Source of the DNA: Tachinus rufipes
Lineage: Eukaryota > Arthropoda > Insecta > Coleoptera > Staphylinidae
Length of the DNA: 64,000 nt
Direction: 5' to 3'
Assembly (NCBI GenBank): GCA_963932245.1
Contig: OZ010748.1
Coordinates: 96,208,907-96,272,906 of the forward strand
Made by a program: the position numbers and the translations under genes
The notes under the pieces: generated by a model
Databases searched by the model: none
Seen by the model: only the letters and a program-made list of their open reading frames with translations
What the model was told of the DNA's origin: nothing
Shown here: positions 12,291-22,800 of the stretch, one piece after another
How the letters are laid out: every line of letters starts with the position of its first letter
How positions within the stretch are numbered: the first letter of the stretch is position 1

Positions 12291-13929
12291 ATTGTTTTTT
12301 TTTTTTAAGTAAATGTTGTCTCCCTACCTATCCACTATCCTCTTGAGCGTCCACTTAACTCCCACCCACCCGTATGGTTAATAATTTAATTTAACAAAAT
12401 TTTATATTTATATCAATTCCGTTCAAAGTCGTCGATGTTGTGTGTTTGGAACGAAACATGTATTAATGTGGTGTCTAAATGTTACCCCAACTCCATTTAA
12501 AAGAAAAATGCAAACGTATACTACGTATTTCAGAGATTGTTCTGTGATAATTCAGTGGATGATGAACTCTTCTCGATGTGCGCAATCCGATTATTATTAT
12601 TATTGAAGAAAATGGTTCTCGATTAGTAGTAAATTATAATAAGTTAGTACTTTTATATAATATATAATAATTGTAAAGAGAGAATTGAAGCACATCTCAT
12701 TGTTATATTGTTTTTTTTATTAATATAAACTATTATCCTATCCGAATCCTAATTTCATTTTTATGTTATTTAGGTTGTGATTGAATCGAGATTTGGAATT
12801 GAACGTCATGCTTCAATTCCTGTCAATTGAGTAGAATTTAAAGATTGCATCCAACTAACTTTGTCATAAATTTTTATGTCAAAATATGTAAGTTTTATCA
12901 TAAAAATTATATTTTTTTACTGTCAAAGTTGATTAATGCTGACTGTCAAAATGAAATTTTAATGACTATTTTTTAAGTTTTATTGATAGTATTCAATATT
13001 AATAAACAGTTTGCTTAATTTTGATCTAAATAACATATTCCATTGGTACAATAGTCATATTTTATCATTTATTTTCAATAATTTTGCCACAATGAGAACA
13101 TTGTTTATTTCTTCCTCTTTGATGCATATTTTGTTCAGAAAAAGTCGGCACAGTAATTGTTGAATAAATAGTCATTTTCTTGGTCCATATTCTGAACTAT
13201 ATTCTCATTTATGTCTGCTACAAATGATATCTAGATTGTTTGGGTTTAACCTAAAAAAAATTTACGTATTGTGCGTTCATTTTACTCGATCAAGTAAATC
13301 GCGTCAAAAGTAAATATTTTTTTATATATTGAGAATTGAGTTATTCTAACCTAAAATATTGTCAATTTTAAACAAAAACATCTAATTTGTCGCTTCGCGT
13401 TTGACAAATTGACTAAAACTATTGACTTTATATTGACTGTTGTCGATAAATTGACAATTTCAAATAAAAACATTTAATTTGTCACTTAGCGTTGATTTAA
13501 TCTAAATACATAAATTATAACTATATACATCTGTTGCAAAATTGTATGCTTTTTCCTGCGAAGACGATTTGAAATTTAGAGAATTTGATCAATATTTTAT
13601 TGACAATTCATGATTGATATTACATAATGTTGGCAATATTTGATGCTTGTTTAGTAACATTTTATGTGTTTGTTGCAATTTTGACAAATCAATGTTGTAT
13701 TTGATTAAAATTTGTTTGTTTTTATTTGTCACAATTTATCCGAGTCGATATGTGACAAAATGAACACACCTATTGTAGCAATGGAATTTATCAATACTCG
13801 AAATATTTTGAAGAGTTGATTGATTGAATAATAATTAATTATTATAATCACCTAATAGGAGATAATAAATGAGCATTGTTATAGAATCCATGTCAACTGA
13901 TTAAAAACAAACATAACCTTAGAATCACT
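12291..13929. other. asf1 3' UTR and intergenic region
   Basis: The asf1 3' UTR starts here. I see no clear AATAAA in its first 450 bp, so its end is not set. Scattered TGTCAAA/TTGACA motifs occur at 12840-13010 and 13310-13760. No gene is visible. Confidence 0.5.
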
Positions 13930-15180
13930 TTGATTAAATAATTGTGAGCAGGCACACGCACGCAACGCAAGGAAGCGAGTATCGTGTGGCACGTTCGTTT
14001 ATTATTTTTTGTTGACTTTTTGTCGTGTCGACACAGTCGGAAAAACAATTATTAGATTATTTAAAAATGATTGCGACATTCCCCCCAGATGTCGTCGATG
14101 GGGCCGCCAGCCAGCCAGCTAACAGGGAAGAGCGAGCGAGCGAACGACACACGTCCATTAAGCGCGCGCCACCGTTCGCCCTTAGCGTCGCAACGAATAA
14201 GGTCGAAAATCGCAATGCTTACGGTAACCTCAAACGTGACGCTCTTCTTTTTTTCCTGTTGTTGTGTATCAAATGACGCTGGGCGCGGACCAATCAGAAC
14301 GTCGGAACCCCTGATTTCGCCGCCGTGAACCCCGAAATACCTAACAAAGTGAAAATTGTTAAAGGGTACGTAGAATTTTATTCATTTTAACTTGAATTTT
14401 GTGCGGCTTTCGGTCGGGCGCTCCGCCACGGGGGGAATCGCACGGGGAAAATGGGGACGTATGCGCCGTACCATAAGGGGGCCGCGTCGGAGGCCCCCGT
14501 CACTTCAGGTGCCCTTTTTTTCGCCAGCTACCCGTTCATAACCTAACTTTTTTATTGATTCGCGCGAGATTTTTTTCATCAACTCATTAATTATATTATA
14601 ATAATGCGGGGGCGGCCCCCCTCGTCCTATCGGATACAGCGATGTGGTGGCTGCGGCAGCACACAGTGTGCCCTGCAATTTTCTAGTTAGTTTTCAAGTT
14701 TTTACTACGAATCCGCCCCCCACCACCGCCGCCGACTTTCATTTGTTCGTCGGGCTTGCATTATCCCCACCACGCGCCGCCATCTTTCACATTTTTTTAA
14801 CTACTCGTGATAAAAATGATTTATGCACTTTTATATAATGTTCCTTTTTTACATCCATCCGAATGCATCAATTCGATTTAATCTTTTCCTTTACGCCCCC
14901 GCCACCCTTTTTCCCCACCACCCAACATCACCGTAATTGACGCAATCAATCGGGCATGACCTACAAACGAAATATCAGTTTTGTTTGATTTACGCATTCC
15001 CAGTTTTATCAATGCAATAAACAACCCGCGGCTGTTTCGTATCTACGGTAACGTCCCCCTCCTCCCCCTGCGCCGCCTCACCACTCTCGTTCTCTTTCTA
15101 CACGTCATGTGTGTTGACATGATGTTTATCAATGATGTCACTTAACCCCCCACCAGCATCGCAACGCATAAATTTTGAAA
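13930..15180. promoter_or_regulatory. CpG-rich, promoter-like stretch upstream of BICRA
   Basis: GC and CpG content rise sharply against AT-rich surroundings, with clusters such as GAGCGAGCGAGCGAACG and GCGCGCGCC (about 14120-14175). A GC hairpin GGGGGCC...GGCCCCC lies at about 14477-14498. A possible donor GGTACGTAG follows TTGTTAAAG near 14365, so this may be an alternative noncoding first exon of the downstream gene. The overlapping short frames at 14025-14328 look non-coding. Confidence 0.35.
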
Positions 15181-15359
15181 GTATCAATTGTTTCTGACAC
15201 AATTATTACCAATATGATAAAAATTAATTAATTCACTAAATAATTAATTGATCAATTACAAAGTTAATCGCAAAAAATAGACACGCAATGTTGCCGGATG
15301 TAACAAAAACACAGGTTTATAGGTAGAAATTTAAAATTAGCGAATGACTTTTCTTTTAC

Positions 15360-16095
15360 ATTATGATATCAATCAATTGTCAAATGTAAACAATCATTTC
15401 TGATGACAAATTGATTGCTGTCATTTTAGTAAATAATAAAATTTAGAATGTGACATTTGGTGACAAATAAAATGACGTTTGATGTTAATAAAGTCAAAAT
15501 GATAAATTGTTTGCTGTCATTTTAGGAAATCATAAAATCATCTTTATATTTTTTTGTACAATTTGACAGTTTTTTAACAAATTATTATATTATTATTGAT
15601 AATTGAAAGTAGGTCATGTCAATCTTTTTTTGACAGTTGACAGATTATTATGACAATCTTTTTTGACAATTGATTATGACAATTTTCTTTACAGTTGTCA
15701 AAATTTAGTTTTTGTGAAATATAGTAATTTATTTCACATGTCAACATGACACATTCTGACAAATATTTGTTATTGATAATATGATGTCAATAATGTGAAT
15801 CACATACCAATGTGTGACATTAGACTAATCACTCTGACATGTGTCAAAATATGACAATTTTTTTTATTTTAGGAAATAATAAAATTACTTTTGTGTTTTT
15901 TATAGTTGACAGTAGGTCGTGTCATTTTTTTTTTTGACATTTGATAAGAGTATTATTACAAATTACTATGTCTATTTTTTTACAATTCTAAGATGATTTT
16001 TACAATTGACAGATGGTTATTTCAATTTTTTTGACATTTGTCGAATGGTTATGTCAAATATTTTTGATGGTTGACAAATGGTTATGTCAATCTTT
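15360..16095. repeat. TGACAG/ATGGTTATGTCA degenerate repeat
   Basis: Loose copies of TTTTTTGACAGTTGACAG, ATTATGACAATTTTTTTGAC and GTTGACAAATGGTTATGTCA, the family also seen at 5270-5860. It borders the mariner-like element on the left, and the element's left terminus is lost into it. Confidence 0.7.
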
Positions 16096-16101
16096 TTTGT
16101 C

Positions 16102-16903
16102 AATTAATTGGCGGACAAACGTCGGGTAACTTTGTAGACCGTGCCAAAAGAAAACGAAAATCTTTGTTAGGCCTCACGAGGTCCTCAAAGTTTCAATTTT
16201 GTCAATACAAATATTGTTTTAGTTGCGTATGTTATGTACCAACTTGCTTTCTTTTTTAGTATAATAAAAGTTACGAGGTTTATTAAAAATTAATAATAAA
16301 AAAATATTGAAAAATGTGCAAATTACATTCCAAGAATAAATCAAATTTAAATTAAAAATACCCTTGGCAGCGTAGCAAATTTTTTAATAAAATTCAAATT
16401 ATAACAGACTATGCAATGAATGTCAGTTGATATTTCTATTTTATTATGACTTTTACTTTGAATATACCGATACCGTATAGTGTTTAGAAGTAAACTGTAG
16501 CCAGTATGAACATTTGTAGTTTATAATAGGTCTGTTCCAACATACAATTTGGACAGTTTGCAAACTGTTCAAACTATGCACACAAACAAATTACTGTGTA
16601 TAAAAGGTTGCGTAAGCATGACAAATATTTGTTTGTGTGCACAGTTTGGACGGTTTGCAAACTGTCCAAATCGTATGTTGGAACAGACCTAAAACATTTG
16701 ATGTGTGTATTAAGTTGCATACATTATAGGTTTGAATATAGAAATAGAAATTTTGCTACGTTGCCAAGCGTAACAAAACTTTGAGGATCTTGTGAGGCCA
16801 AACAAAGAGTTTCTCAGCATTTTGGAATTAAGATTTTTGTTTTCTTTTGGCACGGTCTACAAAGTTACTTTTGGCGTTTGTCTGCCAATTAATTTACACC
16901 TTG
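16102..16903. mobile_element. Second mariner-like element, opposite orientation, left tip lost
   Basis: It is homologous to 8349-9316 on the other strand, with shared TTAATTGGCGGACAAACG and TTTGTAGACCGTGCCAAA ends. The right terminus (ACACCTTG before TATA) is complete. The left side starts at ATTAATTGGCGG and lacks the terminal CAGGGTGTAC. It holds one copy of the core duplicated in the other element and is itself interrupted by the 161-bp element at 16529-16689. No transposase gene. Confidence 0.75.
16529..16689. mobile_element. 161-bp palindromic MITE with TA target duplication
   Basis: Inverted ends GGTCTGTTCCAACATAC at the left and its exact reverse complement at the right are flanked by TA (16527-16528 and 16690-16691). 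Inside, GGACAGTTTGCAAACTGT and a near copy also face each other, so almost the whole element can fold as a hairpin. It sits inside the mariner-like element, splitting TTTATAATA from AAACATTTG. Confidence 0.85.
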
Positions 16904-16959
16904 TATATAAATAAGTTTCTTTAAATGATTTTGTAAAAATTTGCGACAACTTGAGTGAC

Positions 16960-17900
16960 ATGTGTCTGAACATGACATATCATGACATTTGTTATTGGAT
17001 TATGTTGTCAATAATTACATCCCATTGTCTGACAGATAGTTTCTGTCAAAAGTAAATCATTTCTGACACATGTCAATCTTTTTTGACAGATTTTTTACGA
17101 AAATCATTTTTGACATATGACAAATTGTTTGCCGTCATTTTAGGAAATAATAAAATCACTTATGATTTTTTTACATGTTATTATGTCAGTTTTTTCTAGT
17201 TGACAGATGATTACGACAATATTTTTTGACATTTTTCAAATGGTTAGGTTATGACGATATTATTTAACAATTTATTAGATCAATCTTGTTTGACAGTTGA
17301 CTTATGATTTTTTTTTTACAGTTGATTACGTCAATCTTTTTTGACAGATGATGATGACAGATTACAGTTTTTTTCAGTTGATTGATGCTTATGTCATTCT
17401 TTTTTGGCAGTCGACTTATTTTGACAGATGATTATGACAGTATTTTTTGACAGGTGACATCATTTTGACAATTGAATAGGTCAATTTTTTTACAGTTGAT
17501 CAGATCAACCTTTTTCGTAAATCTTTTTTGACAGTTTCTTACATTTTATGATTTTTGACAATTCCGAATCCATGTTTTTATGCAATTTTGACACTTGACA
17601 GTTCGAATAAATATCTTCATGTTTGACAAATTTTAACATTCAATTATAATTTGACAGTTTACATGGGGTTAGTCCAACCATTTCATAATTGACAGATGTC
17701 ATTTGACAGACAATGTTTGCACATTTTATTTTCTGTCGGACATGAAGAAATATTAGATTAATGTTTGAATTCCTTATGGCGTCAAATCCTAAATGACATA
17801 ATAGTAACTGTCAAATATGTAAATAATTTTGGAATTGTCAGAATGTGAATTTGCAGTAAGAAAGATGTATCTCAACTGTCAAGTGTCAAAATTGCATCAA
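16960..17900. repeat. TGACAG degenerate repeat
   Basis: Repeated TTTTTTGACAGTTGA, GATGATTATGACAG and GACATTTGTCAAATGG variants resemble those at 5270-5860 and 15360-16095. No coding signal. Confidence 0.65.
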
Positions 17901-17919
17901 GAAAATGTTTAAGAGGGGT

Positions 17920-18078
17920 GGTAACTAGTTTCTGAGCGAGAGCGCTTGCTCCTGATTGGTTTCGCTTGGCAAATCGGCTGCAGGGAGGTGCCACTTTATT
18001 TTATTGTTTATTTTTGGAACTTTGCAAAGCTGAACCAATCAAGAGCAAGCGCTCTCATTCAGAAAAGAGCGTTTCCAC
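17920..18078. mobile_element. Hairpin (palindromic) repeat, MITE-like
   Basis: Arms of about 55 bp (17920-17975 and 18021-18078) are inverted copies around TGAGCGAGAGCGCTTGCTCC on the left and AAGAGCAAGCGCTCTCATTC on the right. The GC content differs from the AT-rich flanks. No clear target-site duplication was seen, so the MITE label is an inference from structure. Confidence 0.55.
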
Positions 18079-18789
18079 GATTCTGTACGCACCCAATACA
18101 ATATTTAATACAAACACAAAAATATTGTTGTTAATGAAACGTCAAAATTAAATCTGTCAAAAAAAAACGAATTATCAAAATTGTATTGTGTAAATGTAAA
18201 ATAATTCTGAAATGTCAAACTACAAAATATAACTGTCATTTACTAAATTAATGAAAACTTTCGACATTTCAAATAAATATTTTTACATTTTTGAAAATAA
18301 TTTGATAATTATTATCCATGTGCTCATGATTTTTTGTGAATTTGGCATCAATGTTTCTAATTTAAATTTAATTGACAAATAAGCGAATTGTAAATTTATA
18401 GCATTGCAATTTTTTAAAGAAAATAAGGGAGGGATTGTGATGTGAACGTATGAACAATTTGAAATTTAAATTAATAACTTAATTGTTTGCATAATTATAA
18501 TTATAAAACCTTTTCGAATAACCACACGTTCAGCAAATAGATTTAAAATTGAATGAATCATTTCGTGTTTACATCTGTCAATCATGTTATTTCAAAGTTG
18601 GCTGCAGTTACAATTTTTCGCGCACTTATTAAACTGCAACGGTGTAAGGATGGTTGAAAATGATCTAAGATATCGTGGCGCGAATGATTAGACAGATTGT
18701 GAATTGGCGTCAATTTGGCATTATTAAATGCTTTGTTCTTAGCGTGTGGATTAGTGAGATTGTTGTTTTGTAACAATGTGTTGTTGTTT

Positions 18790-19802
18790 ATCGCAGGTGC
18801 TGAGTGATCGGCACAGATCCGGCAACGCCGTCCGTGCGCTAGAAGGAGAAGAGTGGCGCAAGTGCGAGCCGAATTGGGAGTGCGAGCGAGAACGACGGAT
18901 ATCTCAGAGTGGCTCTCGAGTTTTTAGCGCATTAAAGATGGCGGAAGGTGATTAAAAGAGAGAGGTGCACGAAACCGTGTTCGCCGTGTCCGTGCCGCAC
19001 ACACACACGCACTCTCGCACACACGATTCGCGTTTGTTTTTGTTTGTTTACTAAAGTGTTGATACGTCGGGGCCCCCGTCGTCGACGTTAAGGGGTACGC
19101 GGCCTTCTGCAGGCGGCAAAGTTCGGCGCCACCAAGTCCCGCTTTGTGTTGTGTTTTGGTGTGTGGAGGAGGTGGTGGTGCTACTGCTGCTGCTCCAACA
19201 GTTTCAATAGGTTATGTTTGCGTTAACTGGGATGTTTTATATTGTCCTAGCCCTACAGATATCGGGGGGAACACTAGCCAATACAAGGCTAAAACTGGAC
19301 AGCTCATAGCAGAAGGCAGAGATACATACTGTGTCCGGGAGTTGTTCCGATTAAAGTAAGGAATAAGTCGGTCAGTAGAGGTAAGTAATCCATTTAAATC
19401 TGAATCGTTTGTTATAATTAAATTTTGTTGTAGGTTCCTAATCGGAAGGATTCTCGATAATGTGAGAGCGATGGTGTCTGGCGTGATTGCAATTCAATAA
19501 TGGTGGGCAATCTCGCACAGTACACGGAAAAAATGGCCTTGTTTGAGTTCGGATAAGTGACAAAACAATGGAATGATTTAAACCAACCAACCAACCACCC
19601 TCCCGGCCACAGTTTGCTATAAACTAAATTTATTTATTTATCCCCCTCACAAATATTCCCCCAATAGTGCTAAACGAAAAGTGTGCGAGAACATTCCAGA
19701 GTGTTGTTAATAGTTATTTCCCCATCTCTCTCCACACGCGATTATTCATCTGTTAAGTGCGCAATAACAGAATTATTAGTGATTTGTAGAAAGACGGACA
19801 AT
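18790..19802 (+). promoter_or_regulatory. BICRA promoter and 5' UTR, with a 53-bp leader intron (19381-19433)
   Basis: A GC-rich stretch directly upstream of the BICRA ATG contains AAGATGGCGG (about 18935-18944), a YY1-like core often found near start sites, and a CA-rich run (about 19000-19024). A consensus donor GTAAGTAATC at 19381 and an acceptor TTGTTGTAG ending at 19433 define a short leader intron. The frame around 19144-19359 has no recognisable protein and is treated as UTR. An upstream acceptor-like TTTATCGCAG ends near 18796, so a further 5' exon is possible. Confidence 0.5.
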
Positions 19803-22800
19803 ATGTCTCAGAAAGCGAAGATGTGTAAGTCTCCGAAAAGTATCGTCTACTCTGACAAGATTGAGTACGAGCACATGAACACCAACTGCACCATTGTCGG
19901 CTCTAATAATTTGCATCTGGTCAAGAAGCCGCAGATTGTGACGAGCATGTCGCCGGCCTATTCCAATCCAAGTCCGGGTGGCTATCTGCCGCCCAGTCCG
20001 TACAGCTCGCCGGCCAGCATGAAGAGTCCGTCGCCGCAGGGCATGAAACCGCCCACGCCTCAACCAAATACATTTCCAGGTAATTAATAACGATTTAAGG
20101 AAATAGTTGATGTTAACATTTGTTTCTTTTAGTTATGCAAATTATTCACAATAGTCATCCGGTGATAGCAAGGCCTATACACACTTCGCAGCCCCAAAAT
20201 GTGATAAAACTGAAGCCGCCCCTGAATATCTTGCCGAAACCATCGGCCAGTCCGCAGCAATCACCTAAACCGAGTGTTAGGTAAACAAATTAATTATTTA
20301 ATCTTATTGTGCAGTGGATCTAAAGAATCTAGGCTTTCTAAACAGGCCAAAATGTATGTTTTAGTATTAATTGTGCTAAGCTCAGTGTTTCTAAAAGAAA
20401 GAACATAATTTTGACAATTTATGTATGATTTTAGTGTTAAGTCTATTTTGTTGGATTTTTGATAGTTCCATGCAGTTTTAGTATGATTTTTAACAGCTTT
20501 TGTAAAAATTTTGAAGTTTCATGTAATTTTTGTAAGATTTTTTACTGTTTTATGTAGTTTTGACAGTTTTTAGAAGAGTTATATTGTTTTTGCATGATTA
20601 TTGACATTTTAATTTTTTTACAGTTTTTGGAACGGCTTTTTGCAATTTTATGTGGTTTTTGGCAGTTTTTGTAAAAATTTTGACAATTTCATATTGTTTT
20701 TGTGAGATTATTGACTACATTATGTTTGTTTTTGTCAGTTTTTGTATATTTTTGACAGTTTCGTGTTGTTTCTGGCAATTTTTGAATTTTTTTGTCAATT
20801 TCAAGTCATTTTTGTAAGATCATATCATGTTTGTTTTTGACAGTTGTTTCTGTATAATTTTTCACAGTTTTGTTTATATTTTGTTAGATTTTTGATAGTT
20901 TTTGTATAATTTTTGAAAGTGTTATGTTGTTTTTGACAGTCTTTGTATGGTTTTTATTGTTTCATATCATTTTGACAGTTTTTAGAACATTTTCCCTAAT
21001 TTTATGTTGTTTTTGAAACAGTTTTTATACAGTTTTCTAACATTTTTGACAGTTTCATGTTACTATTAACAATTTTTCACGTTTTATGCCACTTCACTTT
21101 TCTGAGCAAGCAGATAAATTTTCTAGGAAGTTTTTAGGGAATATATTACTTTTCTGGGCGATTTTTAATACATTTTGTGTGACAATTCGGTTTTCTGTTC
21201 GATTTTTATCTAAGAAATGAATTTTCTCTGCAATTTTTCATAAATGTCTTACAGAATATCATTTTTGTGCACATTTTATGCAATAAATTGCCTGTTCTGA
21301 GCAATTTTTAATACATTTCATGCAACTGTTGTGTTTTATGAGCGATTTTATATGATTTTTGTGTAACAAATTAAATGATTTGTGCACATTTTATGTAATA
21401 AATCACTTTTTTATATATTTAGTTTAACAATTGGGTCTTTTGAGCGATTTTTATGTTACAAATGAGTTGTCTTCTTAGATCATATACACTAGAAGTGTGT
21501 GTGTGACGCGTCATGTACTATTTTTCGTTTGTGCATGGCGAACTCATCATAACGTTGTTTGCTCACGAAAGACGTCACGCTGGTAGCCAATATTATTATG
21601 CAATCACATTTTTTTAGGTACAAATTGTGCAGTAAATCACGTTTTTCAGCGTTTTTTAAATATATTTTGACTAACAAATGGATTTTCTGAGCGATTTTCG
21701 TGTAATAAATAAATTTTCTCTGTAATTTTTGAAAAATATTATAAAGCAAATCAGTTTTTTAGTCACAATTTAGGCAATAAATCGCTTTTCTAAGCAATGA
21801 TTAATAAATTGTATGTAAGAATTGAGTTTTCTGAGCGATTTTAGCTGATATTTGAGCAATAAATGAGTTTTTTCTGCAATATTTGTCGAATCACTTATTT
21901 TTAATACATTTTATGCAACAATTGGGTATTCTGAGCGATTTTTATGTAATAAATGAGTATTTTTGATGAACATTACAAAGCAAATAGCTTTTCTCGGCAT
22001 AATTTAGACAATAAATCGTTTTTCTGACTTTTTTTAATGCAGTTTGTGTAATGTGGTTTTTGTGTAACTAATGAGTTTTCTCTGCAATTTTTTATGAATA
22101 TAAAGTAAATACATTTACACTTATTAAGGAATAAATTACTTTTATGAGCGGTTTTTAATATACCCTGTGCAATAATTGGGTTATCTGGGCGATTTTTGTG
22201 TATTAAATAAGTTTTCTCTGCAATTTAGACAATAAATCGCTTTTCTGGCACTTTTTTTCAATACACTTTGTGTAGTAATTAGGTTTTATCTTCTATTTTT
22301 AATATATTCTGTGTTATAATAGGGTTTTCTGAGCAATTTTTGTGTAATAAATGAGTTTTTTCTGCAATGTTTAATAAATATTACAAAGCAAATATTCTTT
22401 GGCGACAATAAATCGCTTCTCTGACTCTTCTTGTTAATACATTTTGTGTAATAAGCGATTTTTGTGCAACTAATAAGTTTTCTCTGTAGTTTTTTATGTA
22501 TATAAATACATTTTTGTGTAATAAATGAGTTTTCATTGCAATTTTTGATAAATATTACAAAGCAAATAACCTTTTTTGGCACAATTCAAAAACAATAAAT
22601 TGCTTTTCTGACTTTTTTTTAATACACTTTGTGTAACAATTTGGTTTTCTGAGCTATTTTTAATATGTTCTGTGTAATAATTGGGTTTTCTGAGCGGTTT
22701 TATTGTAATAAATGAGTTTTCTCTGCAATTTAGACAATAAATCTTAATGTATTAGTTGCATTGACATATAATTAATGAATAATTTTTTCCAGTCCTCAAA

